From: Burkholderiaceae bacterium
Lineage (GTDB): Bacteria; Pseudomonadota; Gammaproteobacteria; Burkholderiales; Burkholderiaceae_E
Length of the DNA stretch: 64,000 nt
Assembly: GCA_024637155.1 (NCBI GenBank)
Contig: JAGXFR010000009.1
Coordinates: 1 to 64,000, forward strand
Direction: 5' to 3'
A model generated the notes under the pieces. That model was given only the letters and a program-made list of their open reading frames with translations, did no database searches and was not told the origin of the DNA. The position numbers were made by a program, and so were the translations under genes. This document shows, piece by piece, positions 1-6,951 of the stretch (position 1 is its first letter; the number at the start of each line of letters is the position of its first letter).

Positions 1-456
1 GATGCCCATGCCCCACATGACCCGCGCATGCGCGTTGGCGACGCTGCGCCAGTCCTCCCGGCCGATGGCGAAGACGGTCGGATTGCCGGTCGTGCCGGAA
101 GTCCCGTGAATGTGGTGAATTTCGCTTTCCGCAACGCACAGATAATCGCCAAAGGGCGGTGCGCGCCGCTGCGATTCGCGCAGCTCCGCCTTGGTGACCA
201 CCGGACACTTGCGCTCGAAGTCCTCGAGCGAGCGAACCTGGCTCGGGTGAAAACCCACCTCGTTCCACTTGTCGCGGTAGAAGACGCAGTTGCGGTACGC
301 GTAGTCGCAGACCTCGCGCAGGCGCGCGACGATGGCCTGCTCGCGTGCGCCCGGATCCATCGTTTCCCGCACCGGGAACCAGTAGCGGCTTTCGCTCGCC
401 GGCCGATAGCTGTCGTCGTAGCGCGGCGGCCAGCTCCAGCATTCCATTTGGTTCAC
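1..456 (-). CDS. PaaK-like acyl-CoA ligase (adenylate-forming), N-terminal part
   Basis: Reads off the left edge; about 152 N-terminal residues are visible. It carries the P-loop-like adenylation motif HGTSGTTGNPT at about residues 117-127, and upstream text (DYAYRNCVFYRDKW, the FHPSQV region) typical of phenylacetate-CoA ligase family enzymes, which make acyl-CoA from acid, ATP and CoA. I chose the GTG at 456 because GGGAGG lies 7 bases upstream; the in-frame ATG at 447 is too far from it. It starts 25 bases after the cobalamin-binding subunit gene, so both are probably one operon. The substrate cannot be read from this fragment. Its pairing with a mutase subunit suggests that the acyl-CoA it makes is then isomerised (inference). 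Confidence 0.85.
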   Translation of the reverse strand, partial: MNQMECWSWPPRYDDSYRPASESRYWFPVRETMDPGAREQAIVARLREVCDYAYRNCVFYRDKWNEVGFHPSQVRSLEDFERKCPVVTKAELRESQRRAPPFGDYLCVAESEIHHIHGTSGTTGNPTVFAIGREDWRSVANAHARVMWGMGI

Positions 457-481
457 GACCGACCCTCCCCGCGACACCGAC

Positions 482-889
482 TCAGCGCTCGCCGCGCTGC
501 GCGACGAGCCTTCGGATGGTTTCGATGATCTGGTTGGGCGGCGTGTCCTGCAGCAGGATCTCCTGCACGCCCATCGCCTTTAACGCCGCCACGTCCTCGT
601 CGGGCATCACGCCCCCGCCCACCAAGATCATGTCGGAGACACCGCGCGCCTTGAGCCCGTCGATCACCTTCGGGAAGATGGTCATCTGAGCCCCCGAGAG
701 CAGACTGATGCCGAGCACGTCGACGTCCTCCTGGACGGCCGCCGCGACGACTTCTTCCGGCGAGCGGTGCAATCCGGTATAGACCACGTCCATGCCGGCG
801 TCGCGCAAGGCACGCGCGACGACCTTGATGCCCCGGTCGTGCCCGTCGAGACCGACTTTGGCCAGCAGTACGCGGATGTTCCTGTTCAT
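482..889 (-). CDS. Cobalamin-binding small subunit of a methylmalonyl-CoA-mutase-type acyl-CoA mutase
   Basis: At 135 residues this is a free-standing B12-binding domain. The DxHxxG signature is DGHDRG at residues 15-20, with His17 as the expected lower cobalt ligand. The SLLSG stretch and the VGGGVMP loop that hold the nucleotide tail are also present. Such small subunits pair with a separate catalytic TIM-barrel subunit, as in two-subunit isobutyryl-CoA or 2-hydroxyisobutyryl-CoA mutases. No large subunit is visible; it may lie left of the window. The gene precedes the PaaK-like ligase in the same direction and is divergent from a GntR regulator. The domain call is secure; the actual acyl-CoA substrate is unknown. 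Confidence 0.9.
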   Translation of the reverse strand: MNRNIRVLLAKVGLDGHDRGIKVVARALRDAGMDVVYTGLHRSPEEVVAAAVQEDVDVLGISLLSGAQMTIFPKVIDGLKARGVSDMILVGGGVMPDEDVAALKAMGVQEILLQDTPPNQIIETIRRLVAQRGER

Positions 890-958
890 GGTCGATGGCG
901 TCCGGAGATGGGGCGACGCGCTTTCCCGGGCGGGGTGGCGATCGCAAATTTTCGTCTT

Positions 959-968
959 TCGTATACGA
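959..968. promoter_or_regulatory. Probable GntR/FadR-family operator
   Basis: Perfect 10-bp palindrome TCGTATACGA between the divergent mutase-subunit and GntR genes. It fits the general yGTM-KACy operator form of FadR-subfamily GntR proteins (CGTA-TACG). It sits just downstream, in the leftward sense, of a promoter-like pair, where a bound repressor would block transcription of the ligase/mutase operon. Confidence 0.6.
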
Positions 969-975
969 GTTTTCG

Positions 976-1006
976 GCTATGCTACGCAGGTGCTGCAGCT
1001 TGTCAA
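976..1006 (-). promoter_or_regulatory. Candidate promoter of the leftward mutase/ligase operon
   Basis: On the minus strand a perfect -35 hexamer TTGACA covers 1006-1001. The -10 region about 17-19 bases further (near 983-976) is poor (CATAGC or a neighbouring hexamer). The GntR-type palindrome lies immediately downstream. Judged by eye from hexamers and position only. Confidence 0.35.
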
Positions 1007-1032
1007 GCCGCCGGATGCCCTCTGTCTGAACG

Positions 1033-1713
1033 ATGAAGAACGCCGTCCCCGAAGCCCGACTCAACCAGCCCTCGCTGGGTCCGTCGCTGTTCGAGCAGAC
1101 CTACTCGGCCGTGCTCGAGGCGATCTGCGATGGCGCGGTGGCGGCCGGCGCGAAGATCAACCAGGACGAGCTGGCGGCGCGCCTGGGCGTCTCCCGCCAG
1201 CCCCTGACGCAGGCGCTCTCGGTGCTGCGCATCCAGGGCTTCGTGCGCGATGCCGGCCGGCGCGGGCTGATCGTCAGCCCCCTGCAGCGGGATTTCTTCA
1301 TTGCACTTTACCAGTTGCGCGAGTCGCTCGATCCAATGGCGGCGCGGCTTGCCGCACAGCGCCGCAACGCCGCCGCCCTGCGCGCGGGCGCGAGGTTGCT
1401 GAGGGACGGCCGCAACGCGATGCTCTCGGGCTCGCTGGCCGGAGTGTCGGCCGCCGACATGGCCTTCCACGTCTGGATCTATGAACTCGCGGGCAACCCC
1501 CTGCTCACCGACACGATGCGCCTGTACTGGCACCATCTGCGGCGCGCGATGACCGTGGTGCTGACCCCGAGCGCGGATCGCGCGCTCGTCTGGGAGGAAC
1601 ACGATGCCATGCACCAGGCGATCGCCGACGGCGACGAAGCGCTCGCCGCACAGCGCGCCCGACAGCACATTCGCGATGCCGCGCAACGCGTGATCGAAGG
1701 GCTGCCGGGCTAG
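1033..1713 (+). CDS. GntR-family transcriptional regulator (FadR/FCD subfamily)
   Basis: 226 residues. An N-terminal winged helix-turn-helix has its recognition region at about residues 43-62 (DELAARLGVSRQPLTQAL). A C-terminal all-helical FCD ligand domain follows, with HVWIYELAGNP typical of the metal/effector site. FCD regulators usually bind organic acids or acyl-CoA esters and leave DNA when the pathway substrate is present. The gene is divergent from the cobalamin mutase/ligase operon across a palindrome of the expected operator type, so local control is likely (inference). Its stop codon overlaps the GTG of the next gene, suggesting translational coupling. Confidence 0.9.
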   Translation: MKNAVPEARLNQPSLGPSLFEQTYSAVLEAICDGAVAAGAKINQDELAARLGVSRQPLTQALSVLRIQGFVRDAGRRGLIVSPLQRDFFIALYQLRESLDPMAARLAAQRRNAAALRAGARLLRDGRNAMLSGSLAGVSAADMAFHVWIYELAGNPLLTDTMRLYWHHLRRAMTVVLTPSADRALVWEEHDAMHQAIADGDEALAAQRARQHIRDAAQRVIEGLPG

Positions 1714-2789
1714 TGTCCGAACGCGCCCCCATCGGCTCGCCCTGCCGGGGCGTCGCTCCCCTGATGTTGCCTTACCGGGGGGTCGCGCCGCGCGTCGCCG
1801 CGCCGCCGTCGCAAGCCGCGGCGGGCTGTGCGCTGCTCGGGCGGGTCACGCTCGGCGCCGGCGCGCTGCTCGGGCTCGCCAGCGTGATGCGCGGCGACGG
1901 GCACCATATCGTGGCAGGAGCCGATCTGTACCTCGGCGCGCGCGCCACCGTGCACATTGCGCACGACCTGCACCCTGCCCTGATCGGCGAGCGGGTCACG
2001 GTCGGCCCCAACGCGGTGGTGCATGCGTGCACGGTCGGCGACGGTTGCGTGGTCGGCGCCGACGTCGCGATTCTCGACGCCGCGACGGTCGGGCCCGACA
2101 CGGTGCTCACGCCGGGATCGATCGTCTTCCCGCGCACGGTTTTGCCCGGCGGCTGCCTATGCTCCGGCGCTCCGGCAAAGCCGGTGCGCGCGCTCGAACC
2201 CGGGGAACTCGCGCGCTGGCGCGCGCGCCTGCGCTCGGCAGCGGCGACCGCCGATCCCCACGGATCGCTGCCACGTGGCGCGCGGCCGGCGGCGAGCGCC
2301 ATCGGCGGTTTCGTCGCCGCCACGGCGCGCCTCGCCGGAGACGTGCGGCTGGCGCCCGAGGCGAGCGTCTGGTTCGGCTGCACGCTCGACGCGCGGGCGC
2401 ACCCGGTGGCGATCGCCGCCGGCGCCAACGTGCAGGACAACAGCGCGGTGCGGGCGCTGCGCGCGCCGGTCACGATCGGGGCGGACACCACCATCGGCCA
2501 CAACGTCGAACTGCACGACTGCCGCATCGGCGCGCGCGCGCTGATCGGCATGTCGTCGCGGCTAGCCGGCGGCACCGTCGTGCAGGACGACGTTTTTCTT
2601 GCCGCCGGAGCCACCACCGAGCCGGGCCAGGTGCTGCATGGTGGCTGGCTGTGGGGCGGCCGCCCGGCCCGTGCCTTGGCTCCGCTCGACGACGCCAGGC
2701 GCGCCGCCGTCATGCTGGCGGCCACCATCTACCGCGACTACGCGGCTGCCTTCGCGGGCGCACAGGCCGAGGCGAAAAAAAGCCCCTGA
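1713..2789 (+). CDS. Tandem gamma-carbonic-anhydrase-like protein (two left-handed beta-helix domains)
   Basis: 358 residues made of two gamma-carbonic-anhydrase/PaaY-like hexapeptide-repeat domains (about 18-165 and 195-340) instead of the usual single domain of 170-200. Counted from the GTG, domain 1 keeps the equivalents of the first and third zinc histidines (His81, His104) but has Pro99 at the second. Domain 2 has Arg247 at the first and keeps the second and third (His263, His268). The start is uncertain: GTG 1713 overlaps the gntR stop, while ATG 1764 (MLPYRGVAP) matches the usual start of the family but lacks a ribosome site. A PaaY-like role in CoA-ester housekeeping is possible; carbonic anhydrase activity is uncertain. 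Confidence 0.8.
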   Translation: MSERAPIGSPCRGVAPLMLPYRGVAPRVAAPPSQAAAGCALLGRVTLGAGALLGLASVMRGDGHHIVAGADLYLGARATVHIAHDLHPALIGERVTVGPNAVVHACTVGDGCVVGADVAILDAATVGPDTVLTPGSIVFPRTVLPGGCLCSGAPAKPVRALEPGELARWRARLRSAAATADPHGSLPRGARPAASAIGGFVAATARLAGDVRLAPEASVWFGCTLDARAHPVAIAAGANVQDNSAVRALRAPVTIGADTTIGHNVELHDCRIGARALIGMSSRLAGGTVVQDDVFLAAGATTEPGQVLHGGWLWGGRPARALAPLDDARRAAVMLAATIYRDYAAAFAGAQAEAKKSP

Positions 2790-2810
2790 ACTTCGCGGCT
2801 CAAGGGCCTT
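2775..2810 (-). terminator. Rho-independent terminator facing left
   Basis: On the minus strand an 8-bp stem (GCCCTTGA with TCAGGGGC, one G-T pair) and a 10-base loop are followed by seven T. It overlaps the stop codon of the tandem anhydrase gene. No intact leftward gene precedes it, so it probably belonged to the gene now present as the aldehyde dehydrogenase remnant. Confidence 0.65.
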
Positions 2811-3576
2811 GCATGCAGGTACGGGCTTGGCTGACGCGGGCGCAATCCGCGCCCGCCGCGCCAGCTCTCGCGTGTTGTCGATCATCACATGGAAAGCGCG
2901 CGCAAGTCCGCGTCGCTGAACGCGCCGGCCCCGCTGGACCGCTGGCCGAGCACCGCAACTCGGGCGGTTGCGATCAGGGAGGCGGCCAGGAGCCTGCGCG
3001 GCAGAAGTTCGAGAGTCGTGGCCTTCGGGCCACTGAACCGGGCTGACCATCCGGACTACGCGGACGGCGATCATCGTCGTCACTGCGGCCGATATCACGC
3101 CTAAAGATGCCCGCCTGCAGCCCGTAGCGGCTGTCGTTGATCTGGCGCGGTGCGTCGTCGACCTCGGCGTGCACGAAGAAGCGCTGCACGCCGATGCAGC
3201 TCTGGGCGCACTGGCAGTGGGCGCCGATGACGAGCCGGTCGGCCACAGCGTCGAGCCGGTCGTGCTGGGCGGCGTCGACCCGGCAGGCCGCGTTGCAATG
3301 ACCTGTGCGCGACGCGTGAAACGCGTGTTCGGGATCAACATTGAGAGATGCCGGGCCTGCTGCGGGGCGGGCTGACGTCGCGGGAAGTGGTGTAATGTTG
3401 GTGCCAACAAACCAGCTCTCCGAGGCATAGGATGACAGGCTGAACGCCATGAAAGCCGCGGTTCAGAAGGTCGTCGCCGTGGACGATTTCGCGCCCGACG
3501 ACTTGGCGGCGTTCTTCCCCGAGTTGAAGACTTGCGGATCGAACTGCACCGCAAAGACATCCCGAAAGGACGCACA
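2790..3576. other. Degenerate intergenic region
   Basis: About 790 bases without an intact gene. It contains the aldehyde dehydrogenase remnant described separately. A short rightward frame at 3450-3578 (43 codons) ends on the thiolase start but resembles no family I know. The rest shows no recognisable coding signal on either strand. Confidence 0.6.
3100..3320 (-). pseudogene. Aldehyde dehydrogenase remnant with internal deletion
   Basis: One minus-strand frame reads GNAACRVDA, then a stretch ending CAQSCIGVQRFFVHAEV, then directly RQINDSRYGLQAGIF. These are conserved pieces of NAD(P)-dependent aldehyde dehydrogenases: the segment before and around the catalytic Cys (QSCIGVQR) and the NDSRYGLQAGIF segment. 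In intact enzymes about 100 residues separate the last two, so an internal piece is missing. The N-terminal half and the C-terminus are not recognisable nearby. The leftward terminator at 2775-2810 fits the lost gene's end. This is a dead fragment, probably a relic of rearrangement. Confidence 0.65.
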
Positions 3577-4866
3577 ATGACCGATCGTCCCGTTTACCTC
3601 GTTGATGGCGCGCGGACCCCGTTTCTCAGGGCGAGGGGCAAGCCGGGGCCGTTCACGCCTGTGGATCTGGCCGTGCAATGCGGTCGCCCTCTGCTCACGC
3701 GCCAGCCCTTCGCGCGCGAAGCCGTCGACCTGGTCATCCTTGGCTGTGTCAATGTCATCGCCGACGAAATGAACCCCGCCCGGGTCGCGGCGCTGCGGCT
3801 GGGGATGGGGGCGGCGATGGCGGCCTTCACGGTGCAGATCAACTGCGGTTCGGGCATGCAGTCGATCGACACCGCCTATCGCTATGTCCGCGACGGCGGG
3901 CACGACTTGATCCTTGCCGGCGGGGCCGAGGCGCTGAGCCATGCGCCGCTGGTTCTGCGCCAGGAGGCGGTCGAGTGGTACGCAGGGATGGCGAGCGCCG
4001 AGGGCGCTTTGGATGCGGCGTCGCAACTGGCAGGGTTGCGCGCGAATTTCTTCAAGCCGATCATCGGCCTCGAACGCGGCTTGACCGACCCGATCACCGA
4101 TCTGAGCATGGGCCAGACTGCCGAGATTCTGGCGCATCGTTTTGGAATCACGCGCGAACAGGCCGACGCTTACGCGGTGGAAAGCCACCGGCGCCTGGCG
4201 CGTGCGCAGGAGAAAGGCTGGCTGACGGGCGAGGTGACCCCCGCCTTCGACAGGGACGGCGCGCATTACGATCACGATGACGGCGTGCGCCCGGACAGCA
4301 CCGCCGACGCGCTGGCCAAGCTCAACCCGGTCTTTGAAAAACCGTATGGCAAGGTGACCGCGGGCAATGCCAGCCAGATCACCGATGGGGCCTGCTGGGT
4401 GATCGTCGCCTCCGAAAAAGCGGTCGAGGAACATGGGCTTTCGCCGATTGCGCGGATCGTGGACAGCGAGTGGTCGGCGCTCGATCCGTCGATCATGGGG
4501 CTGGGGCCGGTTCTGTGCTCGACCGAGACAACCAGGCGCCAAGGCCTGAGCCGCGACGACGTGGACCTGTGGGAATTGAATGAGGCCTTTGCCGCGCAGG
4601 TGCTTGCCTGCCTTGCCGCATGGGAAGACGAGGCGTTCTGCAAGCAGGTCCTGGGTCTGGACACTGCCTTCGGGCCGATCGACCGCGACCGGCTGAATAT
4701 CGACGGGGGCGCGATATCGCTGGGGCATCCGGTGGGCACAAGCGGGAACCGGATCGTGCTGCATCTGGCCAACGCGATGAAGCGCAAAGGCCTGGCGCGC
4801 GGCATCGCGACCGAATGTATCGGCGGCGGCCAGGGCGGCGCCATGTTGCTGGAGGCAATCGCATGA
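3577..4866 (+). CDS. Acetyl-CoA C-acyltransferase (thiolase, FadI/FadA type)
   Basis: 429 residues. It catalyses the last, thiolytic step of beta-oxidation: 3-ketoacyl-CoA plus CoA to acetyl-CoA and a shortened acyl-CoA. The nucleophile Cys90 is in QINCGSGMQ, His384 in GHPVGTSGN, and the second catalytic Cys414 in ECIGGGQGG. The start is the ATG preceded by GAAAGGA, 6 bases away. Its stop overlaps the start of the next gene (ATGA), which encodes the hydratase/dehydrogenase partner, so the pair forms a complete beta-oxidation unit. The length suits FadI-like long thiolases better than short biosynthetic ones. Confidence 0.92.
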   Translation: MTDRPVYLVDGARTPFLRARGKPGPFTPVDLAVQCGRPLLTRQPFAREAVDLVILGCVNVIADEMNPARVAALRLGMGAAMAAFTVQINCGSGMQSIDTAYRYVRDGGHDLILAGGAEALSHAPLVLRQEAVEWYAGMASAEGALDAASQLAGLRANFFKPIIGLERGLTDPITDLSMGQTAEILAHRFGITREQADAYAVESHRRLARAQEKGWLTGEVTPAFDRDGAHYDHDDGVRPDSTADALAKLNPVFEKPYGKVTAGNASQITDGACWVIVASEKAVEEHGLSPIARIVDSEWSALDPSIMGLGPVLCSTETTRRQGLSRDDVDLWELNEAFAAQVLACLAAWEDEAFCKQVLGLDTAFGPIDRDRLNIDGGAISLGHPVGTSGNRIVLHLANAMKRKGLARGIATECIGGGQGGAMLLEAIA

Positions 4867-6950
4867 CGGGGCCGGTGCTGAACCATCTGGGCAAAACATG
4901 GCTCGAGCTGGGCCCTGCCCGCACGGCCGAACGCGATGGGCCGTGGCGCGCCGCGCGCGATCCGCACGGCATCTTGTGGCTGGCGCTGGATGTCGAAGGG
5001 GCCGCCGCCAACACCATCTCGCGCGAGGTGCTGGAGGGGCTTGATCGCCAGCTTGACGCCATCACGCAGGATCCGCCCAAAGGCGTCGTGATCCGCTCAG
5101 CCAAGCCCGGCGGTTTCGCCGTCGGGGCGGATATCGCGATGTTCCGCGATCTCAAGGATGCCGACGACGTCAAGGCCATGCTGGAGCAGGGGCACGCCGT
5201 GCTCGACCGGCTCGAGGCGCTCGATTGCCCGACGGTCTGCATCGTACACGGACAGGCGCTCGGCGGCGGTTTCGAGATCGCACTGGCCTGCGACCGGATT
5301 CTTGCCGTGGACGGTGCCAGCTTCGGCTTTCCCGAGGTCAAACTCGGCTTGCACCCCGGGCTTGGCGGAACATTTCGTCTGACGGGCCGGATAGACCCGA
5401 TCGAGGCCATGACCTTGATGCTGACCGGCAAGACCGCCCACACGCGCAAGGCCGAGACGCTGGGCATCGTCGAGGCGGTCGTCGAGGAACGCCATGTCGA
5501 AGCGGCTGCGCGCGACGCTATCACCGGCGATCGGAAGCAGGACGGGCCAGGCCTGAAAGACCGCGCCATGACGCTTTCGGTCGCTCGCAGCCTGGCCGCG
5601 CGCAAGATGCGAAGCGCCGTCGAGGACCGCGCGCCAAGAGATCACTATCCCGCGCCTCATGCGCTGATCCGTCTCTGGGAGGCGCATGGGGGCGAGCGGA
5701 AGGCCATGCAAGAGGCCGAAATCGCCTCGTTCGCAGAGCTCGTGACCAGCGAGACCTCAAGGAACCTGGTGCGGGTGTTCTTCCTGCAGCAGGCGCTGAA
5801 GAAGGATGGCGACGGCGAGGATGGCATCGCCCATGTCCATGTCGTGGGGGCAGGCACCATGGGCGGTGAAATCGCCGCCTGGTGCGCGCTGAAGGGCAAG
5901 TACGTGACCTTGTCGGACCCCGATCGCGAGGCGCTGGGAGGGGCGATCCAGCGCGCGAACGATATCTGCAAGGACCAGCACCTGAGCGGAATCGAAACCC
6001 GCGACGCGTTGGACCGGCTGATGCCCGATCCGGACGAGCTTGGCATACCCAGAGCCGATCTGGTGATCGAGGCCGGACCAGAGGATGCCGAGATCAAGCG
6101 CAAGATTTATGCCGAGATCGAGCCACGGATGTCCTCGACCGCGACCCTGACGACAAACAGTTCTTCGCTCTCCATCACCGACCTGGCCAAAAACCTCGAG
6201 CGACCGCGCCGCTTTGCCGGGCTTCATTTCTTCAATCCGGTCTCCAAGATGCAACTGCTCGAGGTCGTCTCCCACGACAGCCTCGACGGCACGGTATCGG
6301 ATCGGTTGGCGGCCTTTTGCGGCGCAATCGGGCGACTGCCCGCGCGGGTTGGCGACTATCCAGGCTACCTGGTGAACCGTGCGCTCACGCCCTACCTGTT
6401 GGAGGCGATCCAGCTGATCGAGGAGGGCCACGAGAAAGAGACCATCGACCACGCAGCCGAAGCCTTCGGCATGCCGATGGGCCCGGTGGAACTGGCCGAC
6501 CAGATCGGCCTGGATATCTGCCTTCATGTCGCCGAAAGCCTGAAGTCGGGCCTCGACAAGCCGATGGTCGATATTCCCGGCTGGCTGTCCGAAAAGGTCG
6601 AGAACGGGGAAGCAGGCAGAAAATCAGGCCGCGGATTTTACGAATGGAAGGACGGAAAGGCCCAGAAAGGCAACGTGTTGAAAATGGACGCCGTGGACGA
6701 AATCACCGACCGGCTGATCCTTCCCCTTCTGGATGCCTGCGTCGAATGCCTGCGCAAGGGCGTCGCCCGGGACAGCGACCAGGTGGATGGCGCCATGATT
6801 TTCGGCACCGGTTTCGCGCCGTTTCGCGGCGGGCCGATGCACTACGCCAAATCGCGCGGGTTCGACGACGTCGTGGCGCGCCTGAATGAGATGGCCGAGA
6901 GCCATGGCGAGCGCTTCCGCCCGGATCCGGGCTGGCAGGACATGAACTGA
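4863..6950 (+). CDS. Multifunctional enoyl-CoA hydratase / 3-hydroxyacyl-CoA dehydrogenase (FadB/FadJ type)
   Basis: 695 residues. The N-terminal crotonase domain (about 25-210) has the oxyanion-hole glycine loop GQALGGGFEIALACD and the FAVGADIAMF segment. The C-terminal NAD-binding dehydrogenase domain starts with GAGTMGGEIAAW near residue 329, followed by LHFFNPVSKMQLLEVV and the C-terminal helical domains. It hydrates trans-2-enoyl-CoA and oxidises the 3-hydroxyacyl-CoA product. The ATG overlaps the thiolase stop, and the CoA-transferase gene begins one base after its stop. Transcription and translation are therefore likely coupled. The operon could serve fatty, dicarboxylic or ring-derived acyl-CoAs; the sequence does not decide. 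Confidence 0.92.
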   Translation: MTGPVLNHLGKTWLELGPARTAERDGPWRAARDPHGILWLALDVEGAAANTISREVLEGLDRQLDAITQDPPKGVVIRSAKPGGFAVGADIAMFRDLKDADDVKAMLEQGHAVLDRLEALDCPTVCIVHGQALGGGFEIALACDRILAVDGASFGFPEVKLGLHPGLGGTFRLTGRIDPIEAMTLMLTGKTAHTRKAETLGIVEAVVEERHVEAAARDAITGDRKQDGPGLKDRAMTLSVARSLAARKMRSAVEDRAPRDHYPAPHALIRLWEAHGGERKAMQEAEIASFAELVTSETSRNLVRVFFLQQALKKDGDGEDGIAHVHVVGAGTMGGEIAAWCALKGKYVTLSDPDREALGGAIQRANDICKDQHLSGIETRDALDRLMPDPDELGIPRADLVIEAGPEDAEIKRKIYAEIEPRMSSTATLTTNSSSLSITDLAKNLERPRRFAGLHFFNPVSKMQLLEVVSHDSLDGTVSDRLAAFCGAIGRLPARVGDYPGYLVNRALTPYLLEAIQLIEEGHEKETIDHAAEAFGMPMGPVELADQIGLDICLHVAESLKSGLDKPMVDIPGWLSEKVENGEAGRKSGRGFYEWKDGKAQKGNVLKMDAVDEITDRLILPLLDACVECLRKGVARDSDQVDGAMIFGTGFAPFRGGPMHYAKSRGFDDVVARLNEMAESHGERFRPDPGWQDMN

Positions 6951-6951
6951 C

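Noticed and set aside
3450-3578. Short frame beginning MKAAVQKVVAVDDFAP just before the thiolase
   Set aside because: No ribosome site, no known family, and it ends at the thiolase start; possibly a relic but not supportable as a gene.
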